Positions 8,819 to 17,203 of a stretch of DNA of 64,000 nt are shown here, one piece after another. Position numbers and translations under genes: made by a program. Under the pieces are notes generated by a model. The model worked only from the letters and a program-made list of their open reading frames with translations. It ran no database searches and was not told where the DNA came from. The DNA is from CALLMM01 sp964429855. Its GTDB lineage: Bacteria > Armatimonadota > Chthonomonadetes > Chthonomonadales > CAJBBX01. The DNA is taken from positions 62,001 to 126,000 of the forward strand of contig CAYSDM010000001.1 of the NCBI GenBank assembly GCA_964429855.1, given 5' to 3'. Each line of letters begins with the position of its first letter. Positions within the stretch are counted from its first letter, which is position 1.

Positions 8819-9571
8819 ATGCTGACCGGGCTGGAACTCTACTATCTGGAACGGGCTGGCTATTTTGTGCGTCGGGGCGCGCTGACAGGCGCGCTTCTGG
8901 CGGCGTGCCGGGAGGCGGCGGAGCGAATCACGGAGAAGGGGCAGGGAGGCGAGTCTGCCGAACAATGGTATGCCATCCTGCACCCCGATCTGAACGAGCC
9001 TGCGCTGATAGAGGCGCTGGCGCATCCGCAGATTATCGGCGTGCCGGAAGACCTCTACCGCGATCATGCCGCCTGCTGGCAAGCGGAGATTCTCTATCAT
9101 TCTCCCGGAAAGGGCTTCGGGTCGGCATGGCATCGCGATCTGAGATCGGATCTCGATGCGTCTCCGGAGGCGCAGTTGGCGCATCTGGAGCGATATATGC
9201 AGAATATTCGGATCAATGCCGCGCTGCGGGCGGATGAGACTCTGCGGGTGATTCCAGGCACGCACGCAACCCCTCCTCTGCCGGAACAGCGCGATCTTCT
9301 GAAAAAAGACCCCTGCGCTGCGCTTCCGGGGCAGGTGCGGATTCGTCTGGAGCCGGGGGATGTCCTCTTTTACAACGGGAATCTGCTGCATCGCGAGGAG
9401 ATCGCCGGGGAGGAGACCCGGCTGACCCTGCACGCCGTCTTTGTCTCCCGCTTGCAGCCTCCTGCGCAACGAGAAACGCCCGCCTGGCTGTCGGAACCGG
9501 CGTTTCTGGAGAGTCTTCCGCCGCGCCTGCGCCCGATGATGGAGAGGTTCGCGCGGCAGGAGCATTGTTGA
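8819..9571 (+). CDS. PhyH (phytanoyl-CoA dioxygenase) family Fe(II)/2-oxoglutarate oxygenase
   Basis: A 250-residue cupin-fold oxygenase of the PhyH family. The iron facial triad is visible: 'AWHRDL' gives the HxD pair and 'LLHREE' the distal His, with 'ETRLTLHAVF' supplying the Arg that usually binds 2-oxoglutarate about ten residues later. 'GDVLFYNGNLLHR' is a typical last strand. The ATG at 8819 has AAGGAG just upstream; a GTG three bases earlier is in frame. The substrate is not shown by the sequence. The convergent neighbours are a TIGR03364-type amine oxidoreductase and an OPA-type transporter, so a phosphonate or phosphorylated substrate (compare PhnY, also a PhyH protein) is one possibility. 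Confidence 0.88.
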   Translation: MLTGLELYYLERAGYFVRRGALTGALLAACREAAERITEKGQGGESAEQWYAILHPDLNEPALIEALAHPQIIGVPEDLYRDHAACWQAEILYHSPGKGFGSAWHRDLRSDLDASPEAQLAHLERYMQNIRINAALRADETLRVIPGTHATPPLPEQRDLLKKDPCAALPGQVRIRLEPGDVLFYNGNLLHREEIAGEETRLTLHAVFVSRLQPPAQRETPAWLSEPAFLESLPPRLRPMMERFARQEHC

Positions 9572-9605
9572 GGCGGTCGGGGCAGCCCCTTGCGCGCCTG
9601 TTTTT
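9571..9605 (+). terminator. Intrinsic terminator downstream of the PhyH gene
   Basis: AGGCG at 9571-9575 pairs with CGCCT at 9595-9599, with an inner GGGG/CCCC pairing, followed by TTTTT at 9601-9605 and further Ts. It ends the PhyH transcript before the convergent FAD gene. Confidence 0.65.
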
Positions 9606-9614
9606 GTTGGTTTC

Positions 9615-10745
9615 TCATATTTGGTTTTCGTTCAGGACCTGCTCCGCCAGACCGAAGGAGAGGGTCATCCCCGCGCCGCCTGCGCCGGTAACGAGGGTGA
9701 CGGTCGAAGAGGGGCGAAAGATGCAGAACGGCTGTGTCGGGTGTTTGGCGTAGATCCCATGCCAGCGCGAGGCGATTTGAAGATCGGGAGCCTCCAGAAA
9801 GTTGTGCAGATAGTTGAGAATCAGGGAGTCTATAGCCGGATTGTCAAAGGGCGTGACCTCCTCGCCGTATTCGTGCGAATCGCCGATGGTCAGTTCGCCG
9901 CTGCCGTGCTGCGACGCCATCACATGGATGCCGAATCGCTCATACTCCGGCATCTCGTCGGCGACTCGCCGCCGGAGCGCGGGCAGAGAGGGGCAGATTT
10001 CAAACGACTTATAGTGTCGCAGAGTCAGTCCCGCCGCCAGCATGGGACCCATCCGCCGGTCAGGATAGGGCTGTGAACGGAGCATCTGCAGCTTGCACCG
10101 TATCATTCCGGCGCTCTGTAGAATGTCCGGGAAGAGGGTCTGCGTGTCGTCGCCCGGGCAGACATAGAGATGCTGCACCCGCCACTCTCTTCCGCCTGCC
10201 TGAAGACATGGGGAATCGTACCCGGTAACCGCGCAGCCGAAGAAGAACTCCACGCCGTATCTCTGGTGGAGCCATCGGGGAAGCTCCGCTATCGCCTGCC
10301 GCGGGTCTACGCAGACTTCGGTCGGGCTCCAGAGCGCGGTCAGAAGCCCGTTCTGACGCACCATCGGCGAGGAGAGGGCGACCTGACCGGGGGGAAGCAG
10401 GGCGCAGTCATAGCCGTTGGATCCTGCCTCTCGCACAAACTCGCTCACTACCTGCGCCTCGTCCTCGTGATAGGCCAGATGCAGCGACCCGACGCGCTCA
10501 TGCCAGATTCCGCTCTCCTGCAGAACCTCCAGCCATATCTCCCGGCTGCGCATCGCCATACGGTGCATTGCGCCGGCAGGCTGTCCGATAGGCCAGATCA
10601 TGCCGAAGTTACGGATGGAGGCGCCGCAAGCCTTCTCGTTTCTCTCAAACACTGCCACGCGGCGGCCGCGCTTCGCCAGATGGTAGGCGTGCGCCAGTCC
10701 GAGGATTCCTGCCCCTACGACGGCGTCATCATAGCTCTGTCCCAT
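9615..10745 (-). CDS. FAD-dependent oxidoreductase, TIGR03364 (phosphonate-associated) type
   Basis: A 376-residue DAO-family flavoprotein. The N-terminal Rossmann motif 'VVGAGILGLAHAYHLAKRG' binds FAD, and 'ASIRNFGMIWPIGQPAG' and 'GDSHEYGEEVTPFDN' are features I associate with family TIGR03364, proposed to oxidatively deaminate an aminophosphonate because of its gene neighbours in other genomes. The C-terminal 'VTLVTGAGGAGMTLSFGLAEQV' closes the FAD site. The ATG at 10745 is preferred over an upstream ATG because AGGAGGT lies 8-10 bases before it. The gene overlaps the 3' end of the transporter gene by 17 bases, a sign of translational coupling. The role in aminophosphonate use is inferred from family context, not shown. 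Confidence 0.85.
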   Translation of the reverse strand: MGQSYDDAVVGAGILGLAHAYHLAKRGRRVAVFERNEKACGASIRNFGMIWPIGQPAGAMHRMAMRSREIWLEVLQESGIWHERVGSLHLAYHEDEAQVVSEFVREAGSNGYDCALLPPGQVALSSPMVRQNGLLTALWSPTEVCVDPRQAIAELPRWLHQRYGVEFFFGCAVTGYDSPCLQAGGREWRVQHLYVCPGDDTQTLFPDILQSAGMIRCKLQMLRSQPYPDRRMGPMLAAGLTLRHYKSFEICPSLPALRRRVADEMPEYERFGIHVMASQHGSGELTIGDSHEYGEEVTPFDNPAIDSLILNYLHNFLEAPDLQIASRWHGIYAKHPTQPFCIFRPSSTVTLVTGAGGAGMTLSFGLAEQVLNENQI

Positions 10746-12114
10746 GCCTGTGACCTCCTGTCTTCGGAAGAGTCTCCGGCGTCGCATATACCCCCGCTTC
10801 GTCGGCGCGAGCGGGAGGGAGCGGACGGTCTTGCCGTAACTGGAGGAGCCAGTAGAGGGCGGCCGCCGCGCTGGAGAGCAGCGCGACCCCTGTCAGCCCG
10901 AGAAAAGCCGTCTCCCATCCGTATCGCTGTGCGATCACGCCGACGCCCTTTCCGGCAAACACTCCGCCCAGATAGCCCACGCCGTCTATCCACCCGCAGG
11001 CGGTAGCGCTGCCACGCTTGCCGCCAAAATCCAGCGAGATCGCTCCTGCCAGAAACGAGTAGGGACCGATCAGCATGAACGCCACCGCGCCCAGTAGAGC
11101 GACCGGCAGCCAGGGCAGGTTCTCGAATCGTGCGTACCCCAGCGCCAGCAGTCCCGGCAGACTCAGCAGCAGTCCGAACAGGATGATCGCGGCGCGCCCG
11201 CCCCTGCCCAGTCGGTCGCTCCAGAAGCCCGCCAGGAGAACCGAAATGCCTCCAAACAGAGGAAACAGGGAGCTTTGCATCGCCGCGTCTCCCTTGTTCA
11301 TCCGGTAGACCTCGACGAGATACTGCGGGGTCCAGGTATTGAACGTCTCGCGCACCAGCGTGAAACCGAGCGACAGGAGGCAGACAACCCAGAACAGAGC
11401 GTTTCGCAGGAGCGGAGCCAGCAGCTCTTTCAGCCCGGTCTGCCGGTCTTGCAGTCCCTCTTCCCCGAAAAGGTTATCCGGGCTGGCTTCCGGCTCCTGC
11501 TCGCCGATAGCTTTGGGGGTCTCTTTTAACAGAAACAGATTGATGAGATAGATCGCGGCGAGCGTTACCGCCGCAACTATGAAGATGCCGCGCCAGCCCA
11601 GCCCCCACTTCATCAACTGACCCAGGTAGAGACGCGAAAAGAAGTCTCCGAAGAGAAAGCTGAGACTGACGATCCCCATCACCGTGCCATACGCGGAGTA
11701 GGAGAACCATTTCGAGGTGATTTTAACCATGCCCGCCCAGCCGGTAGACTGAACCAGTCGGTTAAGAACCCAGGCGAGCGTGAACAACGGCAGTCCGCCC
11801 GCGCCGAAGACGACCGTGCAGACGATTGCGCCGAACATGCCGAACAGGAACATGCGTCGCCCGCCCAGAAAATCGGCCAGCGAGCCGCCCATGAACTTGC
11901 CGAAGGCGTAGAAGAGAGTTCCCAGCGAGGCGATCGCTCCGATCGCCTCCTTGTCCATCCCGCGAGAGCCGAACTCTTCGATAATGTCCGGAGTGGCGAC
12001 CGAGAGGTTGGAGCGGCAGACGTAGTAGCCTGCGTAGCCGGCGACCATCAGGATGAGGGTGAGGACTCTCCATCGTCGCAGCAGCGGCGAGGCGAGAGAC
12101 AGTTCGGAAAGCAA
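10729..12114 (-). CDS. MFS transporter, organophosphate:phosphate antiporter (OPA/GlpT-UhpC) type
   Basis: A 461-residue protein with twelve predicted membrane segments. The N-terminal 'AGYAGYYVCRSNLSVATPDI' matches the GlpT/UhpT/UhpC signature, where an Arg in the first segment contacts phosphate, and 'FGKFMGGSLADFLGGRRMF' is the MFS loop 2-3 motif. 'GSATACGWIDGVGYLGGVFAGKG' near the end is also OPA-like. It should import a phosphorylated or phosphonate-like anion. The start is TTG at 12114 with AGGAGG about 9 bases upstream. It is the first gene of a pair with the overlapping FAD oxidoreductase. Confidence 0.85.
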   Translation of the reverse strand: MLSELSLASPLLRRWRVLTLILMVAGYAGYYVCRSNLSVATPDIIEEFGSRGMDKEAIGAIASLGTLFYAFGKFMGGSLADFLGGRRMFLFGMFGAIVCTVVFGAGGLPLFTLAWVLNRLVQSTGWAGMVKITSKWFSYSAYGTVMGIVSLSFLFGDFFSRLYLGQLMKWGLGWRGIFIVAAVTLAAIYLINLFLLKETPKAIGEQEPEASPDNLFGEEGLQDRQTGLKELLAPLLRNALFWVVCLLSLGFTLVRETFNTWTPQYLVEVYRMNKGDAAMQSSLFPLFGGISVLLAGFWSDRLGRGGRAAIILFGLLLSLPGLLALGYARFENLPWLPVALLGAVAFMLIGPYSFLAGAISLDFGGKRGSATACGWIDGVGYLGGVFAGKGVGVIAQRYGWETAFLGLTGVALLSSAAAALYWLLQLRQDRPLPPARADEAGVYATPETLPKTGGHRHGTEL

Positions 12115-12220
12115 GGCGCATCTCCTCCTGTTAGACGAGAAGTCACGGGCAATATCGTAGAGGAGGAGTGTTAAGAGATTGTTAAAAGCAGGTTAAATTT
12201 CGGTCAATAGAGGCGTGTAA

Positions 12221-12250
12221 CCGCCGCCGGATCGAGCGATCCGGCGGCGG
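12221..12250 (-). terminator. Perfect 13-bp hairpin downstream of the PHP gene
   Basis: CCGCCGCCGGATC (12221-12233) pairs with GATCCGGCGGCGG (12238-12250) around the loop GAGC, 13 bases beyond the stop of the minus-strand PHP gene. The stem is very stable, but no T-run follows on either strand. Confidence 0.5.
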
Positions 12251-12263
12251 CACGCAGCGGAGG

Positions 12264-13766
12264 CTAATCCATCCGCACGAAGATCGGATTGCTGTAGAAC
12301 CAGAGATCGTCCCAGACGCTCACCTTCAGGTCGTCCATGCGGGGCGATTCCACGTCGGTATTGGTTCCGCGCAGACGGATATAGAAACTGCGAGAGACTT
12401 TCGGGAAGCGGTAGCGGAAGACAAGCATCTCGCCCTCCCGCTTGGCTTCCGAGGCTTTCATCTGCGCGACCACCCTGGTGGTGGGGTTGACCATCGCATT
12501 GCGATCTGTTGCTGCGCCGAGGATATCGCCGGCGATCAGGTCAATATGGTGCAGGTTCAGACTCTTTCCGCTGAAATTTGGCTTCTTCGGTACGCGCAGG
12601 CGGATCACGGTCTCGACATCCTCCCCGGCGCGATTCAGGAACAGAATGCCGCCCATCGGCGCGGCGCGGTCTGTGTTGTGCGCGTAGAACTCCAGACGAT
12701 CTATCAGGTCGCCAATGACGGTGAACATGTTGCCGGAGCGAAGGCTGTCCAGCACTGCCAGATAGCTGCGCGTCGGGACGTGCGCCCAGGTCTTGTTATA
12801 CTCGCCGGGGTGGAAGTCTCCGTTTTCGGGCTTCTCCGCCTTTTTGTCGGTTTCGGTGACGAAGCCTTTGGTGCTGTAGGTGGAGGAGTCGATGACGGTC
12901 AGGTCGCTGTGGTGGCGGTGGCTGTCGGAGTTGGAGGTGATGAACCAGGGGCGTCCCTCCCCCAGCAGGCTGTCCCATAGTCCTCCTACCCGGGCGACCA
13001 TCCAGTCGTAGCCTCCCCAGGTGCGGTACGATTCCGGCGGATAGCCCGGCCAGGATCGGGATCCCGGTTCGTTATCGTAGTAGCCGCGCGCAGAGCCGGT
13101 GAGCACGGCGGCATGGTGACCGGGCGTGCCTTCAAAACCCCGCGCTACGTCCGGACCGGCATCCGACCAGTTGCGCATCTCGCCGGGGCTGTCCAGTCCG
13201 CGCCGCGACGGGTGGTTTGCCATAAAGAGGGGTTTGGGGGTAAGCGACTGAAGATAGCGGACTCCCTCGATGGCGTCCAGTTCGGCATTGGCGGGAGTGT
13301 TGGGGCGCGAGGTGTTGCGCTCGTCGAAGAGCGCCTCGAACTCTGCGATCACCTTCGCCTCGCTGTCGGTGGGCGGCAGAATCACGCTGCCATGCTCTCC
13401 GGCGGGTATATTCCACTCCAGGCCCTGAAAGACCAGCATATTGGCGTGTCTCTTTCGGGCGTCCAGCAGGTCGGGATACGCCAGTTCCAGCGCGATGCGG
13501 TCATGGCTGGGGCCGCCATGATCGGTAATGACGCACCAGTGCAGTCCGTGCCGGGACGCCTCCGCGACCTGCCTCTGAATCATGTACTGCCCGTCCGGGC
13601 TGAAGCGGGTATGAATGTGATGGTCTCCAGCAAGCCAGAAGCCGTCCGCATAAGGGTTGCGGACGGCTTTCGCATAGGCTGGCTGCCAGAGACTGGCGGT
13701 TCCAAGTGTCAGTGTCAGTCCGGCGGCGCGCACCAGAAAGACGCGACGGGAGATCGGTTCTTCCAT
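12264..13766 (-). CDS. Tat-exported PHP-domain metallohydrolase-like protein
   Basis: A 500-residue protein with a twin-arginine signal (SRRVFLV, Arg7-Arg8, then a hydrophobic stretch ending near 'AYAKA', about residue 34). The mature part starts with a PHP signature: 'GDHHIHTRFSPDG' (HxH), 'VITDHGG' and later 'MANHPSRRG' and 'NSDSHRHHSD', all His/Asp-rich metal ligands. PHP proteins are phosphoesterases or related metal hydrolases. The C-terminal 130 residues are beta-rich. The ATG has a GGGAGGA site upstream, and a TATAAT box at 13812-13817 (minus strand) could serve it, although no good -35 is seen. The substrate is unknown; folding in the cytoplasm before export fits the metal cofactor. 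Confidence 0.85.
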   Translation of the reverse strand: MEEPISRRVFLVRAAGLTLTLGTASLWQPAYAKAVRNPYADGFWLAGDHHIHTRFSPDGQYMIQRQVAEASRHGLHWCVITDHGGPSHDRIALELAYPDLLDARKRHANMLVFQGLEWNIPAGEHGSVILPPTDSEAKVIAEFEALFDERNTSRPNTPANAELDAIEGVRYLQSLTPKPLFMANHPSRRGLDSPGEMRNWSDAGPDVARGFEGTPGHHAAVLTGSARGYYDNEPGSRSWPGYPPESYRTWGGYDWMVARVGGLWDSLLGEGRPWFITSNSDSHRHHSDLTVIDSSTYSTKGFVTETDKKAEKPENGDFHPGEYNKTWAHVPTRSYLAVLDSLRSGNMFTVIGDLIDRLEFYAHNTDRAAPMGGILFLNRAGEDVETVIRLRVPKKPNFSGKSLNLHHIDLIAGDILGAATDRNAMVNPTTRVVAQMKASEAKREGEMLVFRYRFPKVSRSFYIRLRGTNTDVESPRMDDLKVSVWDDLWFYSNPIFVRMD

Positions 13767-13875
13767 CTACGCAGTTCCTCCCTTAAACTCTCGGCTTAGA
13801 AGCCTTTCTCAATTATAGCGTCTCTGCGAGAGCGCGTACAGAGGAGGAAGTGTTAAATCTGCGTTAAAAAAGTCC

Positions 13876-14334
13876 TCACAGCGCCGGAGTGGAAGTCCGC
13901 ATCGCGTCTTCCAGCGGGTAGTACTGCGGCGGTGTCGGCAGCGTCTGGAACGCCCGATCGTTCTGCGCCGCCTGCATCTGACTGAAGATACGTTCCGCCG
14001 CCGGATTGAGCGGCGAGAGGCTGCCCGGGTGCGGCACGGCATTGACGCGCACCACTCCCACCACATAGATAAACAGATAGGCGGCAATGACCAGATTCAG
14101 GGCGCGATGCACAAACATCGGTCGGCGCTTCCGCGCCCACTCCAGCATGCCCAGCGGCATGACGGTCAGGGTCATTTTGGCGGCGATAAACGCCAGAACT
14201 CCCTGCGAGACGAAGACCGCCATCAGCGGATTCGCCTCCGCAGCCTGATGATACTGCAGTAACCACAGAGTGGTCAGCAGGTCAAAAAAGCAGATACCTG
14301 CCAGAATGTACGTCTGTCGGCTTAGTTGGAACAC
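13876..14334 (-). CDS. DUF5658 membrane protein
   Basis: A 152-residue protein with three to four membrane segments. The N-terminal pattern 'FFDLLTTLWLLQYHQAAEANPLMAVFVSQGVLAFIAAKM' is the DUF5658 signature (D...T..L...EANPLM...K), a family of small membrane proteins without a known function. The last 50 residues are soluble and Pro/Gln-rich. The start is placed at a GTG (14334) because AAAGGGAG lies 7 bases upstream; an in-frame ATG at 14367 would add 11 basic residues but has no ribosome site. Confidence 0.75.
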   Translation of the reverse strand: MFQLSRQTYILAGICFFDLLTTLWLLQYHQAAEANPLMAVFVSQGVLAFIAAKMTLTVMPLGMLEWARKRRPMFVHRALNLVIAAYLFIYVVGVVRVNAVPHPGSLSPLNPAAERIFSQMQAAQNDRAFQTLPTPPQYYPLEDAMRTSTPAL

Positions 14335-14610
14335 CTTCCCGCTCCCTTTTCCTCTTATCGGCAGCATGGCCGTTGTCAGGAAAGACCTCAGAATACGCGA
14401 TTGCTGATACGGTGTTCGCTGTCCTTTGACCGGGCGATCATGGAGAGTCTGCCGCCCGGCTCCATTAACTCACTCACGGATAAATGGAGATCGCCGGTTG
14501 AATCTAACGCCGGATGTCTCCGCTATCTGAATAGACGGAGGCAGAGGGCGAAAGTTTCAAGGTCAGAACACTCACAGACGAATAAATTACCGATGAATGT
14601 TTTATCAGTC
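14335..14610. other. Intergenic stretch, nothing convincing found
   Basis: About 275 bases between the DUF5658 gene and the ruvB terminator. It has no supported reading frame and no RNA gene that I can recognise. A promoter for the minus-strand DUF5658 gene must lie here, but no hexamer pair stands out. Confidence 0.4.
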
Positions 14611-14651
14611 GCCAAAAGTTGACAGCGACAGAACTCTCTCTGTCGCTGTCA
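14611..14651 (-). terminator. ruvB intrinsic terminator
   Basis: Thirteen perfect pairs: TGACAGCGACAGA at 14620-14632 with TCTGTCGCTGTCA at 14639-14651, 6-base loop. Read on the minus strand it is followed by ACTTTTGG. It begins 36 bases after the ruvB stop. Confidence 0.75.
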
Positions 14652-14686
14652 TGCATCACTGGAGCGGTCTGAGCGTTGTTCGTTCA

Positions 14687-15712
14687 TTACAGCAGACGTT
14701 GCTGACCTCCCTGTTCCGCGTAGGGTATCTGAAGATGCTCATACGCCAGCCGGGTGGCGAAGCGTCCGCGCGGCGTTCGGTTGAGGAAACCGAGCTGCAG
14801 CAGATAGGGTTCGTACATATCTTCGATGGTGTCGCGCTCCTCGCCAATGGCGGCTGCCAGCGTCTCGATGCCAACGGGTCCGCCGTCGTACTTTTCGATG
14901 ATCGTTCGCAGATAGCGGCGATCGAAGTCGTCCAGACCCAGAAGGTCAATATTGAGCATCTGCATGGTGGCATCCGCCACCGCCCGCGTGATAATGCCGT
15001 CGGCGCGTACCTGCGCGTAGTCGCGGCAGCGGCGCAGCAGGCGGTTGGCGATACGAGGGGTTCCGCGTGAACGGCGGGCAAGCTCCTCCGCGCCGTCCGG
15101 TTCAATCGGGATGCTGAGAATGTCGGCGGAGCGGCGAACGATGGTCACCAGTTCCGCCGCAGTGTAGAACTCAAAGTAGAAATGCATCCCGAATCGGTCG
15201 CGCAGAGGGGAGGAGAGCAGCCCGGCGCGGGTGGTCGCGCCAACCAGCGTGAAGGGAGGCAGGGGCAGCTTCATGGTGCGCGCGCTCGGTCCCTTGCCGA
15301 TGATAAGATCAAGCGTGAAGTCTTCCATCGCCGGATAGAGAATCTCTTCCACCACGCGGTTGAGGCGGTGAATCTCGTCTATGAAGAGGATGCTGTCCTT
15401 CTCCAGGTTCGTCAGGATCGCCGCCAGATCGCCGGGGCGTTCGATGGCGGGACCGGAGGTGGTGCGAATCGGCGCGTCCATCTCGTTGGCGCAGACCAGA
15501 CTCAGGGTGGTCTTTCCCAGTCCCGGAGGACCATAAAACAGCACATGGTCGAGGGCGTCGCCGCGCGCGCGCGCGGCCTCAATGGCGATGTTCAGATTGT
15601 CTTTCAGACGCGCCTGCCCGATAAACTCGCGCAGGCGGCGGGGACGCAGCGACAGCTCGCTTTCGTCCTCCTCCTGTCGCCGGGAATTGACAAGTCGCTC
15701 CTCTTCTATCAT
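14687..15712 (-). CDS. ruvB: Holliday junction branch migration DNA helicase RuvB
   Basis: A 341-residue AAA+ motor that drives branch migration of Holliday junctions with RuvA and RuvC during recombination repair. Visible in order: 'LRPRRLREFIGQ' N-terminal box, Walker A 'YGPPGLGKTT', Walker B 'LFIDEIHRLN', sensor 1 'LVGATTRAG', arginine-finger region 'SPLRDRFGM', sensor 2 'GTPRIANRLLRR', and the winged-helix C-terminus 'EPYLLQLGFLNRTPRGR'. Length is normal. The ATG at 15712 has AAAGAGGTGA 8 bases upstream. ruvA and ruvC are not adjacent, unlike in many bacteria. Confidence 0.98.
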   Translation of the reverse strand: MIEEERLVNSRRQEEDESELSLRPRRLREFIGQARLKDNLNIAIEAARARGDALDHVLFYGPPGLGKTTLSLVCANEMDAPIRTTSGPAIERPGDLAAILTNLEKDSILFIDEIHRLNRVVEEILYPAMEDFTLDLIIGKGPSARTMKLPLPPFTLVGATTRAGLLSSPLRDRFGMHFYFEFYTAAELVTIVRRSADILSIPIEPDGAEELARRSRGTPRIANRLLRRCRDYAQVRADGIITRAVADATMQMLNIDLLGLDDFDRRYLRTIIEKYDGGPVGIETLAAAIGEERDTIEDMYEPYLLQLGFLNRTPRGRFATRLAYEHLQIPYAEQGGQQRLL

Positions 15713-15826
15713 GCGGGTCACCTCTTTCAAGCGATCACTGTCTGCGGAACGGGAAAACCGGAAATATGCATTGTTATACCAGACAAAAGTACGGCTGTCA
15801 ATGACCGGAGGAGGAGCCGCGGTCCA

Positions 15827-16645
15827 CTATCCGTCCAGCGGGAACAGATGTCGCAGCGATTCCGGGGATAGCTGCTCGCCATACTCGCTGATCTGGAACG
15901 CCTCGACATACTGCACGCCGTCGGGAACCCTGTCCGCCAGTCTGGCGCGCCGCGCCGCCGCCCGCGCGCGGTAGCGGGAGGCGACTCTCTCTCTTCTGCC
16001 CGCCGGGTCGTCAGGAACGTCCTGCAGCACGCCCGCATTGTAGGGCAGCCACTCAAAAAACTGCGACTCGTGCGCGCAGACCATATCTATCTTCTGTTCC
16101 ATCACCGAATCGACACCCACCACCACATCGGCGCGAAAGACGCCTCCTTCGGTGAACTCGTCGTACCAGTAGGCGAAAACCGGCATCCGGTCAAGATGGC
16201 GGGTTTGTGGGCACATCAGCGGAACCGTCAGCATATAGGTGGCATCCAGCACAAGCTGCGCGGAGTACCGGTGGTCGCGGTGGTAGTCGTTGGGACGATT
16301 GAGCAGCACCAGATCGGGACCGTGTCCGGGCGGTCCAAAGGAGCGGATCAGCCGCACCATCGCTTCCGTGTTCTCCGGGTTAACATAGACCTCGCCATCC
16401 GGCACGCCCATCGTCTCATACTCGGCGCCGATGATGGCGACGGCATTCAGCGCCTCCTGATGTCGTCGCTGCGCCAGCGCGTTCGGGTCACGTTTATACT
16501 CTTCGGCGAAATGCCCCTTGTTTCCACTGGTCACGGAGACGAACTTCACGACATCGCCCCGCCTGCGGAACAGCGCTGCCGTGCCTCCGATGCTTCCTTC
16601 GCAGTCATCCGGGTGCGCTCCGATGCAGAGAATGTAATGCGGCAT
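15827..16645 (-). CDS. PIG-L / LmbE family deacetylase
   Basis: A 272-residue zinc deacetylase of the GlcNAc-PI de-N-acetylase family, acting on N-acetylated sugars or glycoconjugates. 'CIGAHPDDCE' near the N-terminus gives the AHPDD metal/catalytic motif, 'RPNDYHRDHRYS' the second His box, and 'ALAQRRHQEALNAVAIIGA' the usual helix. An AAGGAGGGAG site lies just before the ATG. It is cytoplasmic, with no signal peptide. The neighbours (ruvB, sigma factor) do not suggest a substrate; roles in mycothiol- or bacillithiol-type thiols or in sugar deacetylation are known for relatives. Confidence 0.9.
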   Translation of the reverse strand: MPHYILCIGAHPDDCEGSIGGTAALFRRRGDVVKFVSVTSGNKGHFAEEYKRDPNALAQRRHQEALNAVAIIGAEYETMGVPDGEVYVNPENTEAMVRLIRSFGPPGHGPDLVLLNRPNDYHRDHRYSAQLVLDATYMLTVPLMCPQTRHLDRMPVFAYWYDEFTEGGVFRADVVVGVDSVMEQKIDMVCAHESQFFEWLPYNAGVLQDVPDDPAGRRERVASRYRARAAARRARLADRVPDGVQYVEAFQISEYGEQLSPESLRHLFPLDG

Positions 16646-17203
16646 AACTCCCTCCTTGAAATGAGCAGGCGATGCGAGTCGTCACGCCCTGTTCATAGTG
16701 GTCGCGATCCATCTGTCAGCCCGGGTTTTTCCGTCTGTATCCGTCTGTCTCTGCCCTGCATGGTAGCGGATATCCCCCGCAGTACCCCTGAATGATACCG
16801 GTCTTCGTTCTGGCGGTGCGAAACGCAGCCGATAGAGCGCTCCTGGCACGATCTATGCAAAGAGGAGATTAAGAACGCAGAACGCCCCTGTTCGTCGGAA
16901 CGAGGAGGACTTACGTAACACAGCAGACAGAGATTCGTCTCATATATTAAGTTGCCTTAACATCCTGCGAGCAATCATCGTATAGCTATGTAGAAGTAAT
17001 AGCTGAGGGCTGCAGTCCAGGCATATCTGAGTTTCCATCCCTCGCAGAAGCGCCTATTCTGAGGGAGGACACAGCGCATGGCAGAGCAGGTTGGAACAAA
17101 AAAGGCAATACGGCGTTCATTATAACGCGGGTGCGCTTTTGAAGCAAGGGAACGATCCTGCCCTGTCAATCGTTAATATCTGTTCAAGCCATCCCGCCCG
17201 ATC
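16646..17203. other. 558-base intergenic stretch between the PIG-L and sigma-factor genes
   Basis: No gene longer than a few codons is supported. It contains AT-richer tracts (around 16941-16960 and 17095-17125) than the neighbours and one short frame with a good ribosome site (17078-17125, listed separately). It probably carries the divergent promoters of the two flanking genes. No tRNA, riboswitch or hairpin terminator was recognised. Confidence 0.4.
17078..17125 (+). CDS. Possible leader peptide upstream of the sigma-factor gene
   Basis: Fifteen codons (MAEQVGTKKAIRRSL) with GAGGGAGGA 8 bases before the ATG, an unusually strong ribosome site for an intergenic position. It ends 78 bases before the earliest sigma-factor ATG. 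It might be a regulatory upstream peptide or chance; nothing else supports it. Confidence 0.2.
   Translation: MAEQVGTKKAIRRSL

Noticed and set aside
16941..16990. Promoter TTGCCT...TATAGC in the long intergenic region
   Set aside because: The spacer is 23 bases, too long for sigma-70.
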